NCBI RefSeq assembly: GCF_001006485.1
Contig: NZ_JUET01000070.1
Coordinates: 1 to 64,000 of the forward strand
DNA from: Tannerella forsythia
Lineage (GTDB): Bacteria; Bacteroidota; Bacteroidia; Bacteroidales; Tannerellaceae
Length of the DNA: 64,000 nucleotides
Direction: 5' to 3'
Positions 38,723 through 47,617 of the stretch are shown here, one piece after another; the first letter of the stretch is position 1, and every line of letters begins with the position of its first letter. A program made the translations under genes and the position numbers. The notes under the pieces are model-generated. The model saw nothing but the letters and a program-made list of their open reading frames with translations. It did not search any database and was not told the origin of the DNA.

Positions 38723-38822
38723 TTAAACATCTCCTTAGAAATCGTTTACATTTCAGCATTTCCGAATTGCCTTCGCCTTCTTACCGTTAAGTCTGATAAA
38801 AAGCAAATACGGAATCAAGCAT

Positions 38823-40820
38823 TTATCGAACGGTGTCCCATCGGTATAAAGAAGTGTCCCGTCCGATCACATCATCGAGAAAACGAAAACACTCACGATA
38901 AAACCGGCGGTTATTATCTATCCCTTTAATGCCGTGCCCCAGCCCTTCAAATTCGACATAACGGTGTGGCCGTTTCAGATGCGTAAGCATACGATGCATC
39001 AGGCGTGAACCTTCGACATGGACTCGGTTGTCATGATTGCCATGCAGTAACAACAGTGGCCCTGTGAGGTTCGCAGCATGATACAGAGGAGAGCGCTCGA
39101 TGAGCCGTGCAGCCTCCTTCTGCGGGTCGCCGGCCTCAAGCCTGGTCCAGTCCGGAATATTAGAATGTGTATGCTGATAGATAATGTCACAGAACCCGGC
39201 CGTTTCGATCCCGAAACCAAAACGAAAAGCCCCCTTATGTCCGTTTACTTCACCGGGGAATGTCAACAGGCGCATCGTCGCATAACCTCCATGACTCATC
39301 CCAAAGATCCCGATACGTTCAGACGGAATATTCCTTTTTTCGGATATATACGACGCACAATAAATAATGTCAAGAATCTCATTGCCTCCGAGATCTTTGT
39401 CATTCATTGCTGCAAAATCGCGTCCAAAGCCTGTGCTTCCTCTCGGCGAAGGACTGAGCACGGTAATACCTGCCGCATTGAAAATTTGATACTCTGCATT
39501 GTATCGATTGTCACCACCATAAAAGGATTCGATCATCAGCAACTCCTTTCCCTCAGGAAGCGGGTGCTTCGGTTTATAAAGATAAGCATGCAGCGTGCGT
39601 GTTTTGCCCGTGCTCGGATCAACATCAAATGTCGGAATGGAAAGTCGCTCCACATCCGAATGAATTAGTTTGGCATTCAGTTCGTCTGAAAGCTCGAGCA
39701 CTTCAGAAAGCACCATTTCCTTTTGACCGACCCGAGCATCAATAATCCGAAAGACCACAGATGCCGCATTCGCAAGCAAACGTACACGGTCACCCTGTAC
39801 GGCACCGATGGATAATGACAAATCCGAGGAATGTTTATACAGGATTTTTCCGGTTGCGATATCCATCAGCATCAACGACGTTTCTACGGGATTGCTTTGC
39901 AGAAGAAACAGATATTTCTTCTTACCCACCATCACGAAACGTGCATCGTCTATATCCGATGTGAAACGTGTTACCTGTTCCGTTTTCATCGTCCGACGGT
40001 CGAAACGATAGAGGTTCTTATACCCGTCCTGATCGGAGAAAAAGAAACATACGTCATCCGAGAACCATCGCTCCATGACCGAAGTTCCGGCATAACTACC
40101 CGGTTTGGAGGGATCAGTAAGCACCGTAGTCTGCTTCGTTTCAGTATCAACATAGATAATGTTTGCATACGTACGGTCGGCATCTTTCAGCGCCAACAAC
40201 ATTAACCCTTTACCTTGAGGTTGCCAACTGATATCGCCCCAAGTGTAACGGAAATCCGGTTTATCCTGACAGACCAGCGTGTCTCTTCCGGTTCGCAGAT
40301 CAAGCATCCGCAACTCATCCAACCGTTTTTCGTTTTGAGCCAATCGAGCTACATAAGCAATGCGTGTTCTGTCGGGACTGAAATCCCAAGCATAAATATA
40401 AGGCACATCGGTAAGTTTTTCGACTCCAGGTGCGAGAAGATTGCAACGGTAAATGTTGATAATCTCCTCGTTCCTTTCGTCTCCGATCCAATACACGTAA
40501 CCATCTTTCTCATTGTACATGGGTTGCCAGCAATTACGTTTCGAAAAGTCGAGATCAACCGCATCGGTAGCCTTCAAGAAATCTTTTTCTTTCGTAAGAT
40601 CAAGCCATTGCAATTTATTCTGTTCGGAAGTCTTAAAGAAGAATAACTTCTCCCCGTCCTCACTGAGAGAGAATTGCGAATAAGGGAAATCCTCGAAGAA
40701 CGGAGCTATATCGACCTGGCGTTTCTGAAATTTCAGGAGCAGATCAGACCTTTTGTGTTGAGCTGACGAGGCCACGCAGACCATCGTCAGCATCATGATA
40801 ATCCATCGTTTTGTCTTCAT
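38823..40820 (-). CDS. S9-family (dipeptidyl-peptidase IV-like) serine peptidase
   Basis: Exported 665-residue peptidase. A signal peptide (WIIMMLTMVCVASSA) precedes an N-terminal beta-propeller (residues about 40-400, with YVYWIGDERNEEIINIYR and AWDFSPDRTRIAYVAR) and a C-terminal alpha/beta-hydrolase domain. The catalytic triad is visible: Ser in GIFGMSHGGYATM, Asp in LLHGNHDNRVH and His in EGLGHGIKG. The family cleaves short peptides near their N-terminus in the periplasm. It lies 15 bp after SusD2 and so probably belongs to the SusC2-SusD2 transcript, which suggests a peptide or glycopeptide substrate for that system. Confidence 0.92.
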   Translation of the reverse strand: MKTKRWIIMMLTMVCVASSAQHKRSDLLLKFQKRQVDIAPFFEDFPYSQFSLSEDGEKLFFFKTSEQNKLQWLDLTKEKDFLKATDAVDLDFSKRNCWQPMYNEKDGYVYWIGDERNEEIINIYRCNLLAPGVEKLTDVPYIYAWDFSPDRTRIAYVARLAQNEKRLDELRMLDLRTGRDTLVCQDKPDFRYTWGDISWQPQGKGLMLLALKDADRTYANIIYVDTETKQTTVLTDPSKPGSYAGTSVMERWFSDDVCFFFSDQDGYKNLYRFDRRTMKTEQVTRFTSDIDDARFVMVGKKKYLFLLQSNPVETSLMLMDIATGKILYKHSSDLSLSIGAVQGDRVRLLANAASVVFRIIDARVGQKEMVLSEVLELSDELNAKLIHSDVERLSIPTFDVDPSTGKTRTLHAYLYKPKHPLPEGKELLMIESFYGGDNRYNAEYQIFNAAGITVLSPSPRGSTGFGRDFAAMNDKDLGGNEILDIIYCASYISEKRNIPSERIGIFGMSHGGYATMRLLTFPGEVNGHKGAFRFGFGIETAGFCDIIYQHTHSNIPDWTRLEAGDPQKEAARLIERSPLYHAANLTGPLLLLHGNHDNRVHVEGSRLMHRMLTHLKRPHRYVEFEGLGHGIKGIDNNRRFYRECFRFLDDVIGRDTSLYRWDTVR

Positions 40821-40835
40821 TCTTTCGTTTCTTCG

Positions 40836-42326
40836 CTAATTTCTCCAGTATTCATTCTGATCTTCAGCGGTCAACTGTTTATTATAAAGCATCTCAGTCT
40901 CCGGTATCGGCAGCATGAACCGCGGACTGTTTGCCGGCAATTCTTTCACCCCTGCCCATTGGTCTTTACCGGTTCGTTTCAGAGGCATGCTCAAACGTTT
41001 GATATCATTTAAAGCAAACCCTTCGCCATAAAGTTCCTTCCGTCTCTCTTGCCAAATCAACTCCACGGTTGCTTCCGTAGGAGTAGCTCCACGGGCTTTC
41101 TGCAATATATTCAACACTTTCTTCGCTTCGGCAGCATTACCCAGCCCAAGCTCAGACTCCGCCTTGATCAGATACCCTTCGGCTACGCGGCAGAATGGCG
41201 ATTCGGCATCGCCGATGTTTTTACGATGTCCGAATTTGCTGATGAAGAAACCGTCTTCTTCATAGGCATAACCGGGGAAGAGTTTACGGCAATCCGAATC
41301 TTCGAACATGTCGCGGAACGAAGCACTGGCACGCACTGTACTGTATCCTTTAAGAATATTCTTAGCCTTACCCTCGATATCTTGTGAGGCTATTTTCGCT
41401 CCGTACGGATAACCTTCGAATGAAGAGCAATACCAATAGAACGAAGGAATCGAAGCATACAGATTACATGTGTTGGGAGTAAAGTTAAAGAACCAAAGCC
41501 ATTCTTTGTTTCGGTCTTTGAAACCGGCACGGTATTCGTCCTTTGTCATGAGATTGCTTCCATCATACAAGCCGACAGCATCCGTCGCATATTTAACGGC
41601 ATTGGCATAATCTCCCATATTCAAATAAGTACGAGCAAGCAACAACGCGGCTCCCCGCCGGTTCACAAACTGTGCATCTTCTCCCGAACAATGCTCGTAA
41701 GCATACATCAGATCGGAGAGGATTTGTTTGTAAGCTTCGCGTACGGATGTTCGGGGCACATTACGAGATTCGTCGTTCGAACCCGGTTCGAGGCGCAACA
41801 AGATACCTTTCGAATCCGGCTGATCGGTATAAGCCCTCGCAAAGAGCTGTGTTAAAAGTAGAAAGTTATAAGCTCGCAGTCCGTAAGCCTGTGCAATCAG
41901 ATCTTCTTTTTCAGCGCCTTCAGGCTTTAGCGCCTTGGCATTGATGATAATCGTATTAGCCTGGTCAATGGACTTATACGCATAACGCCAGATATAATTG
42001 GCATACCCCGTCCACCACGGACTTATCACAGGTGTTTGGGCATACTGATACGAAAAGACGAGCCAGTTATACGTGGAAAAACCATAGGCTCCACTGGTCA
42101 TGGTCAAATCTTGCCCCATCACATCGGAAGTAATCGTTGCCAATGTATGATAACGAAAATCTCCTAATTGGGCATACGCTCCCATAAGAGCTGTCCTTGC
42201 AGCAACCACCTCCGTCATGATTTGTTCGTCGGAGACGGAGGTCGACGGTTTCTGATTCAACAGATCGTCCGAACAGGAAAAGCATATCGGGAGAACCAGG
42301 AAAAGTAACAGATATTTTATTTTCAT
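40836..42326 (-). CDS. SusD/RagB-family surface lipoprotein (SusD2)
   Basis: 496-residue outer-membrane lipoprotein with signal YLLLFLVLPICFSC. It has the SusD helical core (YKSIDQANTIIINAKAL, AQAYGLRAYNFLLLTQLFARAY), AEGYLIKAESELGLGNAAEAKKVLN and a C-terminal RRKELYGEGFALNDIKRL segment. It lies 27 bp after SusC2 and 15 bp before the S9 peptidase. By analogy with RagB, the ligand might be a peptide rather than a glycan; this is inference from the peptidase. Confidence 0.94.
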   Translation of the reverse strand: MKIKYLLLFLVLPICFSCSDDLLNQKPSTSVSDEQIMTEVVAARTALMGAYAQLGDFRYHTLATITSDVMGQDLTMTSGAYGFSTYNWLVFSYQYAQTPVISPWWTGYANYIWRYAYKSIDQANTIIINAKALKPEGAEKEDLIAQAYGLRAYNFLLLTQLFARAYTDQPDSKGILLRLEPGSNDESRNVPRTSVREAYKQILSDLMYAYEHCSGEDAQFVNRRGAALLLARTYLNMGDYANAVKYATDAVGLYDGSNLMTKDEYRAGFKDRNKEWLWFFNFTPNTCNLYASIPSFYWYCSSFEGYPYGAKIASQDIEGKAKNILKGYSTVRASASFRDMFEDSDCRKLFPGYAYEEDGFFISKFGHRKNIGDAESPFCRVAEGYLIKAESELGLGNAAEAKKVLNILQKARGATPTEATVELIWQERRKELYGEGFALNDIKRLSMPLKRTGKDQWAGVKELPANSPRFMLPIPETEMLYNKQLTAEDQNEYWRN

Positions 42327-42353
42327 CTCTTTTGAATTTAAATGATTGTATGA

Positions 42354-45300
42354 TCAAAAAGTCAAATTAAAGCCCATCGTCAATGTCGTGGGCACAGGGA
42401 TTGCCGTTAAAGTATTGTATCCTCCGATCCCGAAAATATCGATATCGGAATACCCTTTCCAGTCGTCCTTAAACCAGGTAAACAGATTGTCGGCACTGAC
42501 AAATATTCTCGCTCCTTTCAACACATCCGATACCGGTTTCAGGCCGGAAGGAAGCGTATAAGACAAGGTGACGTTCTTGAGCTTGATATTGGTCGCATCG
42601 TAAAGAAAACGAGTGGAGACACCATCCGAAGCATTCGTGTTGTTATTGACATATTTCGGTACATTCGTATTCGTGTTCGACGATGTCCAAGCCTTCAGTT
42701 CATCTTTATGCATCTGTGCACCGGCCTGATTACCGTCATGCATAATCTGCGCGTATAACGCATCATAGACCAGCCCTCCCCAACTGTAAGCAAACAATAC
42801 GGACAAGTCAAATCCCCGGTAAGAAAGATTCGTACTCAAGCCCCCATAGAAATCCGGGGTGGCACGTCCCTGTTTCTCATAAGTGGCCTGACTGTAAACA
42901 TTCGTCGTACCACGACTCCCTGAAGCATCGATTTTTACCCACTGCGGGTCTCCGTTAACCGGATTGACCCCGGCCCAAGTCGGCATGTAGAATTCATACT
43001 GACTATATCCTTTCGACCATATCTTCTTTGTGTTCGAAATGATTTGATCGTCTCCCACAAGGTCTTTAATCTCATCACGTATGGCCGACAAATTAAAATC
43101 GATATTCCACTTAAGGGGGGAGTCACGCAAAACATGGGCGCCTAAGGTCAATTCCACACCGTAATTGGCGACCTTCGCCATATTCATCATGATCGATTCA
43201 AAACCATTCGATGCAGCAAGCGGATATTTATAAAGCAAATCTTTCGAGCTTTTATAGAAATATTCGGCCGATCCGTAGAAACGATTCAGGAAACGAAAGT
43301 CGACACCGACGTTAAACATAGCCTGCTTTTCCCATTTCAAATGCGGATTCGCCAGTTGCGTATGTCCCGTACCGGACGACGTCCCGTAGATGTAGTCGGA
43401 GCTGCTATCCCACAACCCTAACGATTGATAACGATCCAGCCCCTGATTATTTCCGGAGGTACCGTAACTTAAGCGTAGCTTGAGCTGATCGAGCCATTCA
43501 AAAGACTTCATCAGGTCTTCCTGTTCGATTCTCCAGGATGCTCCCGCGCTCCAGAACGTTCCCCATTTGTTATCAACACCAAAAATCGATGAACCGTCGC
43601 TACGCAGACTGACTGAGAAATTATAACGGTCGCTATACGTATATTCAACACGTCCGAAATAAGAGATCAGGGTCTCTTTCGTCGATTTGGACTGAGGACT
43701 CAGTGCTGAAGCCCCGGAGCTTAACTCATACATATTATTCAGAGGGAACGTGGTTGCCCCTGCCTCTACTCTCTCATAATCACTCTGCCAATACTCGAAA
43801 CCCGCCATTGCATTAAGAAGATGCCGTTCCGCGAAACGATTCGTATAGTTCAGCGTATTGGTAAACGTGTACACCAGATCGGTCGTATGATAACGGTCTG
43901 CACGTCCGTTATAAGCAGGCCCGTTACCATGTTCTTTATTCCAATATCTCGACTCCGAGTAATGAATATAGTCGGGAGCAAACACAGTCTTGAAGTTTAA
44001 GCCCTCATACAGTTTGAAATCAAGAAACGCAGAGGCCAGAAAACGATAGTTTTTACTGCGATTCAAATCCATCTGGGGTATAGCTATCGGATTGAAATCC
44101 AACGAGGTCGGATTCGTGAAATTATATTGTTTGTTCCCGGATGAATCGAGGATCGGATTTCCGTCTCTGTCTGTCAGATAGACCGGCACTCCGTTGGGGA
44201 ACAGTAAAGCGTTGTACAGCGGACTCGCACCGGCACCTCCTCCTACTTCGGAATGCTGTATTGAATGAGAAAACGTGATGTTCATTCCGGCTTTCAACCA
44301 CGAGGCAACATCCGTCGATATCGTTCCTTTTCCGGAATATCGTTTGTACAAGGCCGAAGGCGTCACTCCCTCCTGGTCGTAATAACCGGCCGAGAAAAAA
44401 TAATTCGTCTTCTCATTCCCTCCATGAACATTTACATTGTAATCTTGCGTCAACGCCGTTTTAAAGATCTCATCCTGCCAGTCTGTATCGACAATGATCC
44501 GCGCGCCGTTTACCAAATTCCCGTTGGCATCGATCGGCTGATCCACATTATACGGATTAAACGTGATGGCCCCTTGAGCAAACGCATTGGCAGAAACGGC
44601 TGCTTTTTCAGGACTTTCACCGGCTTCACATTTCTGTTCATAATGCGAAAGCCATTTCATCCGATAGAATTCGGCCGAACTCATCATATCGTAAGCTTTG
44701 GGAACAGACGCCAATCCGAATTGGGTATGAAACGAAACGGAAGCCTTGCCCAGCTTTCCGTTTTTCGTGGTTATCAATACCACGCCATTGGCCGCACGCG
44801 AACCGTATAAAGAGGCGGCCGAAGCATCCTTCAAGACCGTAACAGACTCGATATCTTGTGGGTTCAACGTAGCCAGAATACTGGATGAGTTGCTGTTATC
44901 CTCGGCTAATTTACTGTATTTTGTGTTGGCCGAGATCGGTACTCCGTCCACAACATACAACGGTTCATTCGAAGCATTCAACGAGCCCGAGCCACGAATA
45001 CGAAACGACGAGGTAGAACCCGGCTGTCCGGAAGCAGACATCACCTGCAATCCGGCTACCTGTCCTTGTAACGATTTATCGAACGAAGCATTGGGACTCT
45101 GCAGTTTGGTATGGTCTACACTCGCCGCTGAACCTGTGAATACCGACCTCTTACTCGTACCATACGCAACCACTACCACCTCTTCCAGCGATTTCGTGTC
45201 TTCCCGCAAGGTGATATTCACGGAAGTTCTTCCGGAGATCTGAACCTCTTCGTCTAAATACCCGATATACGACACATGCAATACACAGTTCGACGCCACA

Positions 45301-45665
45301 GACAGTGAAAAACGACCGTCGGCATCCGTCACCGTACCGTTTGTCGTTCCCTTTTCAACGACATTGGCGCCGATCACCGGATCACCCTGCTCGTCGACAA
45401 TCCGGCCGCTGACGGTTTTCTGTTGCTGAATCTCTTTCGCTACCGACCTTGCCGTTCCATGCATATTCATGGACGAAAGCACGCTTTTTTCTCCGAGGGC
45501 CGTGTTCTCCGTCTCCATCAATCTCTTCTGTTTCCAGGGATCGGCCTGCACCTCCGGCAACGAAATGGCCAACAGACATAACACGAGCGACATGCCCCTG
45601 ATCAAACGGGGAGTTTTACGGAATACGACACATTCCCCAAGTGCCTTTTTCATTGAATCATCCAT
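42354..45665 (-). CDS. SusC/RagA TonB-dependent transporter lacking an STN domain (SusC2)
   Basis: 1103-residue outer-membrane importer. The N-terminal 47 residues parallel SusC1 (MDDSMKKALGEC, hydrophobic core MSLVLCLLAISLPEVQA, ADPWKQK), but SusC1's STN domain is replaced by a 13-residue remnant (RLMETENTALGEK) before SVLSSMNMHG, a net loss of 55 residues in frame. The carboxypeptidase-like domain (residues 83-160, VSGRIVDEQGDPVIGANVVEKGT) is almost identical to that of SusC1, while plug and barrel diverge strongly. The barrel ends TTLTMGFNLTF. Without STN it cannot signal through a FecR protein. It is the first gene of SusC2-SusD2-S9 peptidase. Confidence 0.95.
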   Translation of the reverse strand: MDDSMKKALGECVVFRKTPRLIRGMSLVLCLLAISLPEVQADPWKQKRLMETENTALGEKSVLSSMNMHGTARSVAKEIQQQKTVSGRIVDEQGDPVIGANVVEKGTTNGTVTDADGRFSLSVASNCVLHVSYIGYLDEEVQISGRTSVNITLREDTKSLEEVVVVAYGTSKRSVFTGSAASVDHTKLQSPNASFDKSLQGQVAGLQVMSASGQPGSTSSFRIRGSGSLNASNEPLYVVDGVPISANTKYSKLAEDNSNSSSILATLNPQDIESVTVLKDASAASLYGSRAANGVVLITTKNGKLGKASVSFHTQFGLASVPKAYDMMSSAEFYRMKWLSHYEQKCEAGESPEKAAVSANAFAQGAITFNPYNVDQPIDANGNLVNGARIIVDTDWQDEIFKTALTQDYNVNVHGGNEKTNYFFSAGYYDQEGVTPSALYKRYSGKGTISTDVASWLKAGMNITFSHSIQHSEVGGGAGASPLYNALLFPNGVPVYLTDRDGNPILDSSGNKQYNFTNPTSLDFNPIAIPQMDLNRSKNYRFLASAFLDFKLYEGLNFKTVFAPDYIHYSESRYWNKEHGNGPAYNGRADRYHTTDLVYTFTNTLNYTNRFAERHLLNAMAGFEYWQSDYERVEAGATTFPLNNMYELSSGASALSPQSKSTKETLISYFGRVEYTYSDRYNFSVSLRSDGSSIFGVDNKWGTFWSAGASWRIEQEDLMKSFEWLDQLKLRLSYGTSGNNQGLDRYQSLGLWDSSSDYIYGTSSGTGHTQLANPHLKWEKQAMFNVGVDFRFLNRFYGSAEYFYKSSKDLLYKYPLAASNGFESIMMNMAKVANYGVELTLGAHVLRDSPLKWNIDFNLSAIRDEIKDLVGDDQIISNTKKIWSKGYSQYEFYMPTWAGVNPVNGDPQWVKIDASGSRGTTNVYSQATYEKQGRATPDFYGGLSTNLSYRGFDLSVLFAYSWGGLVYDALYAQIMHDGNQAGAQMHKDELKAWTSSNTNTNVPKYVNNNTNASDGVSTRFLYDATNIKLKNVTLSYTLPSGLKPVSDVLKGARIFVSADNLFTWFKDDWKGYSDIDIFGIGGYNTLTAIPVPTTLTMGFNLTF

Positions 45666-45872
45666 ATTTTCAACTGTTTATCTAATTGTATATAAGTACC
45701 TTTTACCGCCTTTTCCTGTCTGTTTTTCATGCCGGCAGCACTGCACGAAAAAAAAATCATCCTTCTACCTGTTCCTGTTTTTCTTTCCTCCTATCGTTAC
45801 ATTAATTGTTTATGACACATCGAACATTGTTTGCTTTTTATCTACTTGACGTACATCTCACCAAACACCCTG
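45666..45872 (-). repeat. SusC leader repeat, copy 2, plus the fecR-upstream element
   Basis: 45666-45820 copies the DNA between fecR and SusC1 (37477-37625). Directly next to it, 45834-45872 copies the DNA upstream of fecR (38666-38705). At this locus the two blocks are adjacent, so the arrangement equals that of locus 1 with the 1-kb fecR gene taken out. On the minus strand TTTG, 17 bp, TAGATAAA (45865-45837) is a candidate promoter for SusC2. The remainder up to 46028 is AT-rich and divergent from the protease gene. Confidence 0.7.
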
Positions 45873-46028
45873 TCCAAAAATTTATTCTTTTTACAAAAAC
45901 AGCCTGAAAAATTTTAAATTTAAATATTTTTTCCAGCTTTACTATCATATAAGTAGAAAACGAGGCTTTATACGTACAACTCGAACCAAAGAAGAACCTC
46001 ATCCACAAAAAACTTTTTTTCAATTTTC

Positions 46029-46068
46029 TTTGGAGTGTTCAAAAATATACTCTAACTTTGGGGGGGGG
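46029..46068 (+). promoter_or_regulatory. Consensus promoter abutting a G9 tract, for the C10 protease
   Basis: TTTG (46029-46032), 20 bp, then TAACTTTG (46053-46060) is a full match to the Bacteroidota promoter TTTG-N19/21-TAnnTTTG. The final G of the -7 box begins a run of nine G's (46060-46068), which covers the region where transcription should start. Slippage in the run would move the start site or change promoter strength. Confidence 0.8.
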
Positions 46069-46126
46069 TCGATGAATCAAGTCGGTAAATTTCCGACAAT
46101 CATTATTAATTTTAACATTAAACGCT

Positions 46127-47596
46127 ATGAGAAAATTTTCATTTTTGGCTTTGTTGATGGCCATCTGTGCATCAGCAATGTTTTATTCTTGTAATTCAAA
46201 CGATTGGCAAGAAAGTGGAGAACCCGGAAGCATCTCTCCGGAAGTAGTAATGGTAGAAAATCCATTTCTAATAGGGAAAGAAAAAGCTATTGATAATGCT
46301 ATGGAATTCCTTTCAGAAACAGGATTGGAATCTAATCAAACGCTTCTGCGTTCATTTAACTTAGGCAAGGCGAAAGTAGAGACAAAAGTCTCTAACTATG
46401 CCATTTCTCTTGTGAAAAAATTAGGTTCCAAGAAGCAGGTTCTTACTCAAACAATTCCTGTTTACACAATCAATTTCAAAAACGAAGATAGTGAAAACTC
46501 AGGCTTTGTTGTAACTGTAGGAGACGATCGATTTACTAAAAAAGATGTGTTGATATACAGCAATGAGAAAGGGGCGCGTTTCGACTTAGAAGCCAGAGAA
46601 GATGCTGATTTTTTAAAAGACATGATTGCAGGATACCTACATAATAAGGTGAATAATGTCGAGATGGAAAGCAGCGACTTTACATCTGAAAAAAAACATG
46701 TCGAAAATGTCACACAGCCAAGAAGTCAAGAATATGAAGGATATTCCACTCCTACCGTAGAGATACGCCCTACTTATGAACTTTACGTAGTGGGATGTCA
46801 GGCTTGTTGGCCACAATTAAGCGATCCGTATACACGCTATACCCCTTTTCGTAATGGCCGACGGGCAGCCGTCGGATGCACGGCGATTGCCATGGGTGAA
46901 ATTATGGCCAACTACAAATGGCCACAATATGGTACATACAAACGATACACCACTAATGCTCCTCAGCCGGAAGTAGTACAAATCAATTATGCAGATATTT
47001 CCGAATATGACTATAGAGCAGTATGGGGGACTGACTACCTAACCTCCAACACTTCTTGGCCCGCAGCCGAGGAATATGTTGCCAATCTGGTTTCTGAAAT
47101 TGGATACAAGTTAAATACCGATTATACGGCAAGTGGCACACTCTCTCTTGCGTATCCTTGGGATGTTCCTGCTGTATTCAGAGAAATGGGATATCTTTCA
47201 GACGCATGCACAGATTATTCCTTAGAAAAAATAAAGACCGATATTATAACTAGAAAAATTCCCGTATTCATGGCTGGATGGAAAGAAAATGGAGGAGGAG
47301 GTCATGCATATGTAGTTCGTGCTTATGAGTATCGAAAAACAAATAAGCAGTCATACATCTGCGTAATGAATGGAGATATTTATAAGGACACTGGAATGCG
47401 CTGGTTCTGGTTCAATGCTGAAATGTTTACTACAAAATACAACAACCATCCTTATGTTCCCCAACCAGATGATCCTGAGAATGTTGTATATGAATACAGA
47501 TATAGTTGCGAGGTTGTCACGAATATCCGAAAAAATCTAAATAATCCAGGCTCTACTAATCCGGAATGGAAAGTTAGATATCATAACCCATATTAA
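46127..47596 (+). CDS. C10-family (streptopain/interpain-like) cysteine protease, lipoprotein
   Basis: 489-residue papain-fold protease. A lipoprotein signal (LLMAICASAMFYSC) puts it in the envelope, probably at the cell surface. Residues about 35-200 form the inhibitory propeptide (PVYTINFKNED, SGFVVTVGDDRF, KKDVLIYSNEKGARFDL). The catalytic domain carries Cys251 in AAVGCTAIAMGEIM and His393 in GGGGHAYVVRAYEY, with the Trp-rich segment GMRWFWFNAEMF. Homologues SpeB, interpain and periodontain degrade host proteins. There is no T9SS sorting domain. The gene is clearly more AT-rich than the genes around it, which hints at acquisition. A strong promoter with a G9 tract lies upstream. Confidence 0.92.
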   Translation: MRKFSFLALLMAICASAMFYSCNSNDWQESGEPGSISPEVVMVENPFLIGKEKAIDNAMEFLSETGLESNQTLLRSFNLGKAKVETKVSNYAISLVKKLGSKKQVLTQTIPVYTINFKNEDSENSGFVVTVGDDRFTKKDVLIYSNEKGARFDLEAREDADFLKDMIAGYLHNKVNNVEMESSDFTSEKKHVENVTQPRSQEYEGYSTPTVEIRPTYELYVVGCQACWPQLSDPYTRYTPFRNGRRAAVGCTAIAMGEIMANYKWPQYGTYKRYTTNAPQPEVVQINYADISEYDYRAVWGTDYLTSNTSWPAAEEYVANLVSEIGYKLNTDYTASGTLSLAYPWDVPAVFREMGYLSDACTDYSLEKIKTDIITRKIPVFMAGWKENGGGGHAYVVRAYEYRKTNKQSYICVMNGDIYKDTGMRWFWFNAEMFTTKYNNHPYVPQPDDPENVVYEYRYSCEVVTNIRKNLNNPGSTNPEWKVRYHNPY

Positions 47597-47617
47597 AATA
47601 TTTCAAACATCTACGTC

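Noticed and set aside
45838-46023. 61-codon open frame on the minus strand between SusC2 and the protease
   Set aside because: The sequence is a low-complexity, Phe/Lys-rich translation of AT-rich DNA, and the region overlaps the repeated promoter-proximal element; no sign of a real gene.
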